A DNA stretch of 64,000 nt from positions 8,061,390 to 8,125,389 of the forward strand of contig NZ_CP063785.1 in assembly GCF_025860405.1 (NCBI RefSeq), given 5' to 3'. This stretch comes from Tolypothrix sp. PCC 7712. Lineage in GTDB: Bacteria > Cyanobacteriota > Cyanobacteriia > Cyanobacteriales > Nostocaceae. The notes beneath the pieces were generated by a model. It was given only the letters and a program-made list of their open reading frames with translations. It did not search any database and had not been told where the DNA came from. This document shows positions 27,401-35,808 of this stretch, piece after piece. The translations under genes and the position numbers were made by a program. Within the stretch, counting starts at the first letter, position 1, and every line of letters begins with the position of its first letter.

Positions 27401-29937
27401 TCAAGTAGCAATTTGGCTTTTTGCAACGCGACATCAGCGTAGGTTTCCATTGCCGCAAAATCGCCACTGAGACACAATACCTCTGTAATTACTTCATGCA
27501 GCGCTAGGGTCAGATTATAATAAGTTTCCCAGCTATTTGCAGGCAAAGATTCTACGCCTATTTTTAAATATTCAGATGCGACAGCATAGGCATTTGCTGC
27601 TTTAGCTTTTGTTCCAGCTCTTAAATTTAAATTAATAAATTCTAAAGATGCTTGTGGTTCAGAAATTAATATTTTTCCAAGATTCAAATGATTAACTATT
27701 TCAAATAGTTTATCTTCTTGTTTAACTTTAGGCGTATTATTTAATAATAAATTGCCGATTTGCCAATGAGTTAGGGGCTTTCTGTCTTCAGCAATTAAAG
27801 AATAAGCAGCCTGTTGAACGCGGTCATGTAAAAATTTATAACTAGCAACCTGGTTATGAGAATCGTGAGCAAATTTGCCTTCAGAATTATTACTCGTTCC
27901 CTGAAAAAACTTATAAACTTCGCTCGTGGGGATAATTAAACCCACTTGTAAAGCGCGCCATAAATTCGCCGCAGTTTCAACTTGGGACTTTTGATGGACA
28001 ATCGAGAGAGTTTCTAAATCAAATAAATTACCAATGCAAGCTGCTAATTGTAAAACTTCTTGTGTAGCTGGTGGCAATTTCTGTAGCTGCATTGCCATAA
28101 ATTCTACTACATTATCTGTCAGCGCTAAGGTATTAACTTGAGCAATATCACATTGCCAATAACCGACATCAATATTAAAGATAATCAACTCTTCTTCATA
28201 CAAGACTTTCAGAAATTGGTTATTAAAAAAGGGATTACCTTGAGTTTTCTGATAAACTAACTTAGTTAAAGATAAAGCTATATCCAGAGAACAATTGAGC
28301 GTATCAGCTATTAGTTGATTAATCTGTGATATTTTGAGTGGGCTTAAGGTAATGGTAGAAAAATTGCTTTGCTTTTTGCTAATTTCATTTAAAGTCACCA
28401 TTAAAGGATGGGCTGGAAATACTTCATTATCCCGGTAAGCGCCAATTAACAATAGATAGCCATGATGATTTTCTCCCATCAATAGTTCTATTAACTTTAA
28501 CGAAGCACTATCCGCCCATTGTAAATCATCAATAAATATGACTAGAGGATGGTCTTTTGTCGTAAAAGTAGCAATGAACTTTTGAAATAGTAAATTGAAG
28601 CGATTTTGTTCTGCATTTCCTCCTAGTAGAGCTACAGGTGGTTGCACACCAATAATCTGTTCTAGTTCCGGAATTACATCCACAATGACCTGAGCATTAT
28701 CACCCAAAGCTTGGAGAATTTGATTTTTCCAGATTTGTAGTTGTGCGTCACTTTCAGACAGCAATTGTCCCATCAAATCGCGTAAAGCTTGCACAAAAGC
28801 CGAGAAAGGAATATTACGATTAAATTGGTCAAATTTACCTTTAATAAAATAACCACGTTGACGGACAATCGGCTTATGGATTTCATTGACAACAGCAGTT
28901 TTACCAATTCCCGAAAAGCCAGCAACTAATATCATTTCTGTATTACCTTTGCTCACTCGCTCAAAGGCATTTAACAGCGCTTCTACTTCAGTTTGCCGAC
29001 CATAAAGTTTATCAGGAATAATAAAGCGATCGCTCACATCCCTTTGTGCAATTGGGAAGCTATCAATTTTCCCCGTTGTCTGTAGTTGCTCAAGGCATGT
29101 TTCTAAATCATATTTCAGTCCTAATGCACTCTGATAGCGCTCTTCCGCATTTTTCGCCATCAGTTTCATGACTATCTCACACAGAACTGGCGGAATCAAT
29201 TCCCCATTTTTGAATTTTGAATTTTGAATTTTGAATTGATCTGGTTGTTTGGCAATATGACAATGTACCATCTCCATCATGTCATTTGATTGAAATGGTA
29301 ATTCTCCAGTCAGCAATTCGTAAAAAGTTACACCTAAAGAGTAAAAATCAGTGCGGTAATCAATTCCGCGATTCATTCTCCCCGTTTGTTCTGGAGATAA
29401 ATATCCCAGCGTTCCTTCCAAAATATTAGGACTGACAACAGTTTGACTTTCTCTTGGCAATAAAGATGCAATACTAAAGTCAATTAAGCGAATTTCATGA
29501 GTTTCGGGATTAACTAAAATATTGGCAGGTTTGATATCTTTATGAATGATGCGCTGGCGATAGAGAACATCTAGAATATTGCATAGAGCGATCGCAATCT
29601 TCAAAAACTCCAGCAAACAACCTACAGCTTCCCCCCTATCCCACCACAAGTTCAGCGCAATTCCCCCAAAGTCCTCCATCACTAATGCATAGCCATTCTG
29701 ATAGGGTTCCAGGCTATAGGTTTGCACGACCAGAGGCGATGGAAGATTTTTGGCAATGGTATACTGATTGCGAAACTGCACCAATTCACTAAAACTAGGA
29801 TAAAAATTTTTTAGCAGCTTAATTGCCACAGGTTGATGGTCAGCCTCTCGATACCCACGATAAACCAGCGTTCTCGAGCCATTGTAGATTTCTTCGCTGA
29901 TGCGATAACCGGGAATACTAACTTGCGTGCTAACCAT
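24481..29937 (-). CDS. HstK-type Ser/Thr kinase, AAA-ATPase, GAF, histidine kinase (paralog 2)
   Basis: 1818 aa from the ATG at 29937 (MVSTQVSIPGYR), the position matching the paralog; upstream frame is repeat DNA. Domain order equals the neighbour: kinase (HKDIKPANILVNPET, DFS), ATPase (GFSGIGKTAVVNE, FIDDLQWAD), TPR-like helices, one GAF (LLYLENQLTIAAFTRDRTEV), then the histidine kinase (AGVAHEINNPVGF, QVFMNILGNAIDAL, GKGTGLGLAIA). It lacks the phytochrome-type second GAF of paralog 1, which accounts for most of the length difference. Upstream of the ATG both genes keep a GGGAATACTAAAT-like stretch, so the duplication included leader DNA. The genes are in tandem and separated by 1 kb of repeats. 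The inputs sensed are unknown. Confidence 0.88.
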   Translation of the reverse strand: MVSTQVSIPGYRISEEIYNGSRTLVYRGYREADHQPVAIKLLKNFYPSFSELVQFRNQYTIAKNLPSPLVVQTYSLEPYQNGYALVMEDFGGIALNLWWDRGEAVGCLLEFLKIAIALCNILDVLYRQRIIHKDIKPANILVNPETHEIRLIDFSIASLLPRESQTVVSPNILEGTLGYLSPEQTGRMNRGIDYRTDFYSLGVTFYELLTGELPFQSNDMMEMVHCHIAKQPDQFKIQNSKFKNGELIPPVLCEIVMKLMAKNAEERYQSALGLKYDLETCLEQLQTTGKIDSFPIAQRDVSDRFIIPDKLYGRQTEVEALLNAFERVSKGNTEMILVAGFSGIGKTAVVNEIHKPIVRQRGYFIKGKFDQFNRNIPFSAFVQALRDLMGQLLSESDAQLQIWKNQILQALGDNAQVIVDVIPELEQIIGVQPPVALLGGNAEQNRFNLLFQKFIATFTTKDHPLVIFIDDLQWADSASLKLIELLMGENHHGYLLLIGAYRDNEVFPAHPLMVTLNEISKKQSNFSTITLSPLKISQINQLIADTLNCSLDIALSLTKLVYQKTQGNPFFNNQFLKVLYEEELIIFNIDVGYWQCDIAQVNTLALTDNVVEFMAMQLQKLPPATQEVLQLAACIGNLFDLETLSIVHQKSQVETAANLWRALQVGLIIPTSEVYKFFQGTSNNSEGKFAHDSHNQVASYKFLHDRVQQAAYSLIAEDRKPLTHWQIGNLLLNNTPKVKQEDKLFEIVNHLNLGKILISEPQASLEFINLNLRAGTKAKAANAYAVASEYLKIGVESLPANSWETYYNLTLALHEVITEVLCLSGDFAAMETYADVALQKAKLLLEQVPIYNIKIQAHMAQSKHLDALQVALNVLAMLGIELPKHPDKSNIEHELDVTKRLLANRTSADLLALPVMTDVTIKAGMQILSNIISVAYQAAPELFRLIVLKQVQLSLSYGNAPESTYAYATYGLMLCGVLGEIDAGYELGQLALELVNQLHAVKLKSKTIFAVNCFIRHWKVHLKETLNSLLEAYTCGLETGDIEYAMMSAYVFGRYAYLSGQELGELAQAMSNYANVMKQLKQTTYLNFNSIYQQSVFNLLGMADNPCLLIGESYNEAEMLPLHYAANQFSIICQAHFCKLILCYLFGEYDQAVENANVVKQYFSSITSLAVIPTFYFYELLTQLALYPDSPSSQQESMIEYVTNNLEKLRKWANYAPANYEHKFCLIAAEKHRVLGQKAEAIEYYDRAIILAKENQYLQEAALANELTAKFYLAWGKDKVAQFYMQEAYYCYAHWGAKAKIQDLEKRYSELLLPIFQAQNHRFQLSETYISTIDASSYLNQTIQTTRSSSSSSISKNLDFGTIFKASQALSSEIELAKLLNTLMEVLMTNAGAKKAVLLVVRDGNWLIEAIATTNEGTNQQTVPLEVSQAIPETLVNYVKRSGKTVVLDDATSQTDFIADPYLMQQQPKSVMCTPIWHQGKLIGLLYLENQLTIAAFTRDRTEVIQLLCTQAAISLENAHLYQQAQDYAQKLEQMLKQLKHTQLQMVQNEKMASLGNLVAGVAHEINNPVGFLKGSLNNTEQYIQDLLTHLQLWQENNPILAPAVIDHAEEIDLEFLTADLPKLVDSMKVASERIKDISTSLRTFSRADTSEKVACNLHEGIESTLLILKYRLKASEKRPAIQVIKDYGDLPQVKCFLGQLNQVFMNILGNAIDALDTASEGLSFADLEAYPQQITIRTDISDDGRIAIIGIKDNGPGMPESIRDRIFDHLFTTKEVGKGTGLGLAIARQIVEQTHNGRLSCNSVLGEGTEFVIEIPV

Positions 29938-30003
29938 AACCGTTGAGTGATGAAATTTACTGGGAGGTGAATTTAGTATTCCCAAAATGAAGCTTGTCAT
30001 TAT

Positions 30004-30057
30004 TGGGGATTGGGGATTGGGGATTGGGAGATGAGGGAGATGAGGGAGATGAGGGGA
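30004..30057. repeat. Short tandem repeats GGGGATT and GATGAGG
   Basis: Three copies of GGGGATT run into GAGATGAGG-type units directly upstream of the second kinase gene, in its likely leader. They are the same kind as the repeats at 34171, 50066 and 58486. Confidence 0.65.
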
Positions 30058-30096
30058 AAAGAGTAACAAACACCCAATTACCAATTACCCATTACC

Positions 30097-30138
30097 AAAT
30101 GACAAATGACAAATGACAAATGACAAATGACAAATGAC
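30097..30138. repeat. Heptamer tandem repeat AAATGAC x6 overlapping a start codon
   Basis: Six exact 7-mers. The ATG of the last copy (30134) is the start codon of the S-formylglutathione hydrolase gene. Each upstream copy also offers an ATG, but the in-frame ones meet TGA within six codons. Copy number would therefore change leader length and decoy starts, not the protein. Confidence 0.8.
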
Positions 30139-30976
30139 AAACCTCAAACTAATTTCCGAATCTAAAAGCTTTGGTGGTAAAGTCGGCTTTTACTCCCACC
30201 TCTCCTCGACTTGTAACGGGGAAATGCGCTTTGCAGTCTATCAACCACCACAGGCGAGTCAACAACCTGTACCAATTCTTTATTTCCTAGCTGGTTTAAC
30301 TTGCACTGAAGAGAATTTTATTGTTAAAGCTGGGGCGCAGCGTTACGCAGCAGAGTATGGGTTAATGCTAGTTGCGCCAGATACCAGTCCGCGCAATACA
30401 GGGATTTCCGGTGAGGATGAGGATTGGGATTTTGGCACAGGTGCAGGTTTTTATGTGGATGCGACAACAGAACCTTGGCGATCGCACTATCAAATGTATA
30501 GTTATGTTGTCCAAGAATTACCCGCAATCATTACCGCCAACTTTCCCACCATCGCTCAAAAACAAGGTATTTTCGGTCACTCAATGGGGGGACATGGGGC
30601 GCTAGTTTGTGCGCTGCGAAACCCCCATCTTTATAAATCAGTTTCCGCTTTTGCACCCATTACTGCACCGATGCGCTGTCCTTGGGGACAAAAAGCCTTC
30701 AGCCGTTATTTAGGAACAAATCAAGAAGATTGGCGTAACTATGATGCTAGTGAATTAATCAAGCTAGGAGCGTATCATAGCCCCATTCTCATTGACCAAG
30801 GAACTGCTGATAAATTTTTAGCTGAACAATTGCTACCAGAAGTGTTTCAGCAAAGTTGTCAAGCCGTCAACCAACCCCTCAACTTGCGCTATCAAGAAGG
30901 CTATGACCACAGCTACTATTTTATAGCCAGCTTTATCGAAGACCACATTCGCCATCATGCGATCGCTTTGAAGTAA
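30134..30976 (+). CDS. fghA: S-formylglutathione hydrolase
   Basis: 280 aa, the usual family length. The alpha/beta-hydrolase serine is in GHSMGGHGAL (S150); D226 (DQGTAD) and H259 (GYDHSYYF) complete the triad. The stretches FLAGLTCTEENF, APDTSPR and GFYVDAT are characteristic of the FghA/esterase D family. It hydrolyses S-formylglutathione to formate and glutathione, the last step of glutathione-dependent formaldehyde detoxification. The usual partner, glutathione-dependent formaldehyde dehydrogenase, is not in this window. The start codon lies in a heptamer repeat and no good ribosome binding site is seen. Confidence 0.93.
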   Translation: MTNLKLISESKSFGGKVGFYSHLSSTCNGEMRFAVYQPPQASQQPVPILYFLAGLTCTEENFIVKAGAQRYAAEYGLMLVAPDTSPRNTGISGEDEDWDFGTGAGFYVDATTEPWRSHYQMYSYVVQELPAIITANFPTIAQKQGIFGHSMGGHGALVCALRNPHLYKSVSAFAPITAPMRCPWGQKAFSRYLGTNQEDWRNYDASELIKLGAYHSPILIDQGTADKFLAEQLLPEVFQQSCQAVNQPLNLRYQEGYDHSYYFIASFIEDHIRHHAIALK

Positions 30977-31242
30977 ATAAACGAATATATTTTGTGTATG
31001 GGGCTTGCAGATAATCATGCCGAAGCCTTACGCCGTAGCCTTGAAATCAGTCAATCTAAAGTCTGCGCTTGGTTGCTGTGCCAGTTTCAGCAAAAGTAGG
31101 ATTGAATTTTGGTAGTTTGGAGCTTGATGATTAGATACAGTATGATCGCCTGCCAAACACCATCATTCAATCTCAAAACTCAAAGTTTTGCTGGCAAGTC
31201 TAAAACATTGCCGCAAAAAACTGAAATTTATTTTCTCAATTG

Positions 31243-31755
31243 CTAAGGACAAAACAAGCTATCTCGCGTATCCCGTCCTGTAGTGGGATTAGTGCCTTTA
31301 GCAACCTTGCATAATTTTTTCTGCTCATCTGGACGCAGCAATACATCAGTAAAATCTGCGCCATCAATAATCGCACCATCAAACTTAGCACTAGCAGCAA
31401 AAGCACCTTCTAACACTGCATTTGTCAAATTTGCTTTGATAAGACGAGCTGAATCTAAAGTAGCATTGCTAAGATTTGCTCCTGCAAAATTTGCCGATTC
31501 TAAATTAGCTGCGAAGAAGCTAACAGCACTCAAGTCTGAACCAGAAAAGTTGCTCTGTCTGAGATTAGCTTTCGCAAAACTAGAATCTGTTAAATCTCTG
31601 TTAGAAAAATCAGCTTCTATCAAAATTTCTTTGTTGTATTCTAGTGCCAAAGCTGTAGGTACAAAACCAATAATTGCGGTAATGGCAACTACTCCCCCCA
31701 GCAATACACAGAGTATACTTGTGCAAATCCTAATACTTAATTTTTTATTCATCAT
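31243..31755 (-). CDS. Pentapeptide-repeat protein, thylakoid-lumen type
   Basis: 170 aa from the ATG at 31755 (MMNKKLSIR); upstream frame is unlikely because it overlaps the yraN start. A signal peptide (hydrophobic ICTSILCVLLGGVVAITAI, cleavage after TALA) leads to about 17 pentapeptide repeats of A(D/N)L/F type (ADFSNRDLTDSSFAKANLRQ), which fold as a right-handed beta helix. The end KKLCKVAKGTNPTTGRDTRD then SLFC, with two cysteines, is the cap found in plant lumenal TL17/TL20-like proteins. Location in the thylakoid lumen or periplasm is likely; the biochemical role is unknown. Confidence 0.8.
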   Translation of the reverse strand: MMNKKLSIRICTSILCVLLGGVVAITAIIGFVPTALALEYNKEILIEADFSNRDLTDSSFAKANLRQSNFSGSDLSAVSFFAANLESANFAGANLSNATLDSARLIKANLTNAVLEGAFAASAKFDGAIIDGADFTDVLLRPDEQKKLCKVAKGTNPTTGRDTRDSLFCP

Positions 31756-31766
31756 ATTTTTAACCA

Positions 31767-32249
31767 ATGGCGAACCCTCCTCCATCCCATTATCCCGACA
31801 TTGGTGACGTAGGTGAAGACCTAGTAGCACAATGGCTGCAATCTACAGGTTGGTTAATTTTGCATCGGCGCTTTTTGTGTCGCTGGGGAGAAATCGATAT
31901 TATTGCTCAATATCATGACAGTCCCACTCAGAACTCCACCTTGGCATTTATAGAAGTCAAAACTCGTAGCCCTGGTAACTGGGATACAGGGGGAAGAAGC
32001 GCCATCACAGCAAAAAAGCAAACAAAACTTTGGCGGACTGCAAAGATATTCTTAGCTCAACACCCAGACAAAGCAGATTACCCTTGTCGGTTTGATGTGG
32101 CAATTGTTTATTGCCAAAAAATCCCCAAAAACTTTTATGAAGCGATATCTAACCCTCAAGTCTTAGCTACTTCTGTAGTTGCGGGTTATCAGTTCCAGTT
32201 ACAAGAATACATTCCCGCCGCTTTCGACTCTGTAATTGATAACGCGTAA
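31767..32249 (+). CDS. YraN/UPF0102 family nuclease-fold protein
   Basis: 160 aa. The start ATG is only 11 bp from the divergent pentapeptide start. Endonuclease-fold motifs: GEDLVAQWL (early E), WGEIDIIA (D) and FIEVKTR (ExK), in the right order and spacing for the UPF0102 family. The family resembles Holliday-junction resolvases and archaeal Hjc, but its function in vivo is not settled. It ends in a hairpin with the convergent next gene. Confidence 0.9.
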   Translation: MANPPPSHYPDIGDVGEDLVAQWLQSTGWLILHRRFLCRWGEIDIIAQYHDSPTQNSTLAFIEVKTRSPGNWDTGGRSAITAKKQTKLWRTAKIFLAQHPDKADYPCRFDVAIVYCQKIPKNFYEAISNPQVLATSVVAGYQFQLQEYIPAAFDSVIDNA

Positions 32250-32297
32250 TTGGTCATCAGCAATAGATATAACATCTAAATTACTAATGACCAATTA
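32247..32297. terminator. Hairpin between convergent genes
   Basis: TAATTGGTCAT (32247-32257, starting in the yraN stop codon) and ATGACCAATTA (32287-32297) are perfect 11-bp arms with a 29-nt loop. It may serve both convergent genes. There is no strong T tract. Confidence 0.4.
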
Positions 32298-32334
32298 CTC
32301 AATTATTTTCTATCAATGTAACCACTAAAGGCGA

Positions 32335-32724
32335 TTATGCTAATGTTTCGGGACAATAGCCCAATCCCCGAACAAACTGTTGTCGAAATGCTTCAATTTC
32401 CTCTCTTTCTGGGCTACCATGAGAAACTATTGCTACTTGGTAGCGACGCATCACGTCTACAGGGCACTGTCCTGCTTCCAAACTCCAAAGTGCCATTTGC
32501 ACCCGCATTGGTGGTTCGTAGCTGATTCCTAATTCGTTCAGAAAAGCTCGAAAATCACCATCAACCTGGGGTGACACTTGACCTTTTAGTTTTATCCTCA
32601 CCACCCAACCATCTATTTGATGGATGACGGTAACGAACGAAACAGGCATCTGGGGTCTGCCGTGCAGGTATTGAACGACCCTCAGAGTTAGACTGGCATT
32701 TGCCAGGTAATACAAGTATTCCAT
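32335..32724 (-). CDS. Conserved cyanobacterial hypothetical protein
   Basis: 129 aa from the ATG at 32724 (MEYLYYLANASLTLR); a TTG at 32829 would give 164 aa. I recognise it only as a protein type common in cyanobacteria. It has an N-terminal helix, a beta-rich middle (SFVTVIHQIDGWVVRIKLKG), and a C-terminal helical part (SPEREEIEAFRQQFVRGLGY). No catalytic motif, signal peptide or membrane segment is seen. It is convergent to yraN and divergent from queA. Confidence 0.65.
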   Translation of the reverse strand: MEYLYYLANASLTLRVVQYLHGRPQMPVSFVTVIHQIDGWVVRIKLKGQVSPQVDGDFRAFLNELGISYEPPMRVQMALWSLEAGQCPVDVMRRYQVAIVSHGSPEREEIEAFRQQFVRGLGYCPETLA

Positions 32725-32965
32725 GTTGGTGCTTGGGATCAAAGCCAATCCTACATTTCTATCTTCGTAATAATTACCAATTCCCGGTAGGGTAGAAGCC
32801 CCCGTTTTTGGATAGGGAGGTTTACCCAATTTTCAATTAAGTGTGTCCGTATTACCTAATAGTATCAATCAAAAATTCAGGGAGTAAAATCGAGCCGCGA
32901 TCGCCTAGAGTTGTGATGAGCAAGGAAAGCTCAAACAGGCTGAATTAAAGGCAGAATAAAATTCA

Positions 32966-34120
32966 ATGGAGCAACAATTAACACCAGCAGCTTTGACCCC
33001 AAACTCAAATAATGATGTAGTAAATACGGAATTAGACCGTTCATTATCTGCGTATGATTACGAACTACCACCAGAACTTATCGCCCAGAATCCTGCCATT
33101 CCCAGAGATAGCTCGCGGCTACTGGTAGTTAATTCCCGAAGTATACATCATATATTTCGCGACCTGCCACATTTATTAAAAGCAGGTGATTTGTTAGTGA
33201 TGAATAATACTAGTGTGATTCCAGCACGACTGTATGGACGGAAGGCTACTGGTGCGGAAATTGAGGTGTTATTGTTGGAAGAACGCCAGTATAACTGTTG
33301 GTTAGCCTTAGTCAAGCCAGGTAAGCGCTTCAAAGTAGGCTCAAAAATCATTTTTGAACCAAGGGGAGCTTTGAAGCAAGGAAGCAAGGGAGCAGGGGGA
33401 GATGAGGAAGTGAATTCCTCTTTATCTCTCACAGCTACAGTTTTAGAAACCGATCCCGCAACTGGGGGACGGCTATTGCAATTTGATGTGCCAGGGGAAG
33501 TGCCTTTGGTGCAAATATTAGAAGTATTTGGAGAAGTTCCTTTACCACCCTACATCACAGCCTCCGAAGCGACTGACGAACAGTATCAAACTGTGTATGC
33601 CCAACATCCAGGCGCGATCGCAGCGCCAACAGCAGGACTACACTTTACCCCCGAATTACTAGAAAATTTGCGCGATCGCGGCATTAATCAAGCTTTCATC
33701 ACATTACATGTGGGTGTAGGTACATTTCGCCCTGTAGAAGTAGAAGATGTCACCACCCACCAGATGCATGAAGAATGGATAGAAGTGCCCGCCGCTACAG
33801 TAGAGCAAATTCGCGCCACAAAAGCAGCAGGCGGTAGAGTAATTGCGGTAGGTACAACAGCAGTCAGATCCTTAGAAGGAGCGGCTCAATCTGGAGAATT
33901 ACAACCATTCTGTGGCAAAACAAATCTTTTTATCTATCCCGGCTACCAATGGCGGGTAGTAGATGGTCTAATTACTAATTTTCACCTGCCACGCTCCAGT
34001 TTATTAATGCTAGTGAGTGCTTTAATTGGTAGAGAAAGATTGCTCAATCTCTACCAAGAAGCGATCGCTGCTCGATATCGTTTCTATTCCTTCGGTGATG
34101 CCATGTTAATTTTGCCATAA
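32966..34120 (+). CDS. queA: S-adenosylmethionine:tRNA ribosyltransferase-isomerase
   Basis: 384 aa, longer than the usual 340-360. The family core is complete: YDYELPPELIAQNP, RDSSRLLV, FRDLPHLLKAGDLLVMNNTSVIPARL, APTAGLHFT, LHVGVGTFRPV, NFHLPRSSLLMLVSALIG. QueA transfers and isomerises the ribosyl moiety of AdoMet onto 7-aminomethyl-7-deazaguanine in tRNA, giving epoxyqueuosine. The extra length comes from a 30-residue N-terminal lead and an insert at about 130-155 (GALKQGSKGAGGDEE) encoded by purine-rich repeat-like DNA (33360-33420) within a loop. No other queuosine gene is nearby. Confidence 0.95.
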   Translation: MEQQLTPAALTPNSNNDVVNTELDRSLSAYDYELPPELIAQNPAIPRDSSRLLVVNSRSIHHIFRDLPHLLKAGDLLVMNNTSVIPARLYGRKATGAEIEVLLLEERQYNCWLALVKPGKRFKVGSKIIFEPRGALKQGSKGAGGDEEVNSSLSLTATVLETDPATGGRLLQFDVPGEVPLVQILEVFGEVPLPPYITASEATDEQYQTVYAQHPGAIAAPTAGLHFTPELLENLRDRGINQAFITLHVGVGTFRPVEVEDVTTHQMHEEWIEVPAATVEQIRATKAAGGRVIAVGTTAVRSLEGAAQSGELQPFCGKTNLFIYPGYQWRVVDGLITNFHLPRSSLLMLVSALIGRERLLNLYQEAIAARYRFYSFGDAMLILP

Positions 34121-34170
34121 GCGAAGAGGCAGGGGAGTAGGGAGATGAGGGGGAGTAGGGAGATGAGGGG

Positions 34171-34222
34171 GATGAGGTGGATGAGGTGGATGAGGTGGAT
34201 GAGGTGGATGAGGTGGATGAGG
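34171..34222. repeat. 9-bp tandem repeat GATGAGGTG x5
   Basis: Five exact copies plus a partial sixth, preceded by GGGGAGTAG/GAGATGAGG units and followed by CCCATTA and CCCCATT repeats to about 34310. It occupies the spacer after queA and before the TPR gene. Confidence 0.8.
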
Positions 34223-34416
34223 GAGATGAGGGAGGGGAAACACCAAATACTCTATTACCCATTACCCATTACCCATTCCCCATTCCCCATTCCCTATTCC
34301 CCATTCCCCAAATACATCACTACCGTAAAATCTTTATTTTTGACTTTTAATTTTTCATGTTGTGGTGGGTACTCTGACTAATAAGGATCTAAGGAACAAG
34401 TAGAGGCCTGCCACTC

Positions 34417-35583
34417 ATGTCAGAGAAATATCAACTTCGCCAGTGGTTTCGTAGTTTTTCTCAGTTAGCGCTGCACCGAAGTGCTTATCGGCAGCTGCTC
34501 TCAACTTCTGTTGCAATGTTGGTATTGGCTGTACCAACATTGACTAATTTACCAGGAAGCAAGGTTTTAGCCCAGAATGTCGTCAGCCAGAATCTAGAAG
34601 CCGCCAGTTTCTTTCAGCAGGGAGTGATGCGTTATCACCGTCAAGACTGGCAAGGTGCCGAATATGCCTTCAGAGAAGCATTGCGCCTAGATTCTAAAAT
34701 AGGAATGGCTAGGAATTACCTAGGCACCATTTTCCTACAACAAAACCGCTTGGATGTAGCTGTACAAGAGTTTGCAGAGGCAATTAAGATTAATCCTAAT
34801 TCCAGCCAAGCTTACTACAACTTAGGTCTAGCCTTGCAACGTCAAGGTCAAAGAGAAGCTGCAATTACTGCTTATCGTCAAAGCCTGTTGATAGATCCGA
34901 CAATCGCAGCAGCAGAATATAATTTAGGCGTAGTATTGTACGAACAAGGGCAAATACCAGAAGCGATCGCAGCTTATCAGCAAGCAATTAATCTGGATAC
35001 TCACAATAGTAATGCTTACTTTAATTTAGCGATCGCCCAACAACAGCAAGGTCAAATTCAAGAAGCGATCGCTACATACAAACAACTCATAGAACAAGAT
35101 CCAGACCATGCCGTAGCTTACAGTAACTTGGGTAGCCTGATGGCATTGCAAGGGCAAACGTCAGAGGCGATCGCTGTTTACCAGCAAGCTATTCAACATA
35201 ATCCTAAAAACGCCTCAGCTTACTATAATTTGGGTGTAGCTTTATACAATCAAGGTAATTTTAAAACTGCTAATAGTGCCTTTAAACGCGCCCACCATGA
35301 GTACAATGCTCAAGGGAACATCGCGCAAGCTGAGAAAATGCAAACGTTAATGCAACAAATGGCTCAAATATTAGCGCCTAAACCACCTCAAGTTGCTCAG
35401 ACAGAGACTCCTGCTGCGCCAGCCGCCGCCATTAATCTATTTCCAGACAATAATTTACAACAAACAAATCAACCTGAAGTTCCTCAAGAAAATTCTCAAG
35501 AAAATCCTCAAGAAATTCAAGGTGAACCTGGCTATGTACCAATTTTGGTGCCACCACAACCAACATCAATGAATTCTCATTAA
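34417..35583 (+). CDS. TPR-repeat protein, secreted or membrane-anchored
   Basis: 388 aa. An N-terminal hydrophobic segment (about 26-50, LLSTSVAMLVLAVPTLTNL) acts as signal or anchor. About seven tetratricopeptide repeats span 60-300 (AEYAFREALRLDSKIGMARN, YNLGLALQRQGQREAAITAY, and so on). A Gln/Pro/Asn-rich tail follows (PQEIQGEPGYVPILVPPQP). TPRs are protein-protein scaffolds; partner unknown. A 14-bp-arm hairpin lies 50 bp downstream. Related TPR proteins lie at 59652 and 60636. Confidence 0.85.
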   Translation: MSEKYQLRQWFRSFSQLALHRSAYRQLLSTSVAMLVLAVPTLTNLPGSKVLAQNVVSQNLEAASFFQQGVMRYHRQDWQGAEYAFREALRLDSKIGMARNYLGTIFLQQNRLDVAVQEFAEAIKINPNSSQAYYNLGLALQRQGQREAAITAYRQSLLIDPTIAAAEYNLGVVLYEQGQIPEAIAAYQQAINLDTHNSNAYFNLAIAQQQQGQIQEAIATYKQLIEQDPDHAVAYSNLGSLMALQGQTSEAIAVYQQAIQHNPKNASAYYNLGVALYNQGNFKTANSAFKRAHHEYNAQGNIAQAEKMQTLMQQMAQILAPKPPQVAQTETPAAPAAAINLFPDNNLQQTNQPEVPQENSQENPQEIQGEPGYVPILVPPQPTSMNSH

Positions 35584-35632
35584 TGCGGTTTTTATTTGAG
35601 ATAAATCCAAATTTTTACCTTAACAAAAGAAT

Positions 35633-35678
35633 AGGTAATACCAATTTTTCACAAACATGATTGTAATTGGTATTACCT
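35633..35678 (+). terminator. Hairpin downstream of the TPR gene
   Basis: AGGTAATACCAATT (35633-35646) and AATTGGTATTACCT (35665-35678) are perfect 14-bp arms with an 18-nt loop. The T-tract is poor, so it may be a repeat element used as a terminator. Confidence 0.45.
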
Positions 35679-35808
35679 GTTAAAAAATAGCTGCCCCATT
35701 TTACGTTAAACATTAGAGACTGTTATCCAAATTCAAACAATATCTGCAACTCATTTATATTCAAATACAGTTCAGTTAAGAAAATTAATTGATAACGAAA
35801 CCAAAAAA

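Noticed and set aside
29938..30084. N-terminal extension of the second kinase (adds 49 residues)
   Set aside because: The extension is coded by GGGGATT/GATGAGG repeats; the paralog and the kinase domain fit the ATG at 29937.
34044..34381. Ser/Thr/Pro-rich and Met/Arg/Trp-rich small frames after queA
   Set aside because: They are translations of the GATGAGGTG tandem repeat, not proteins.
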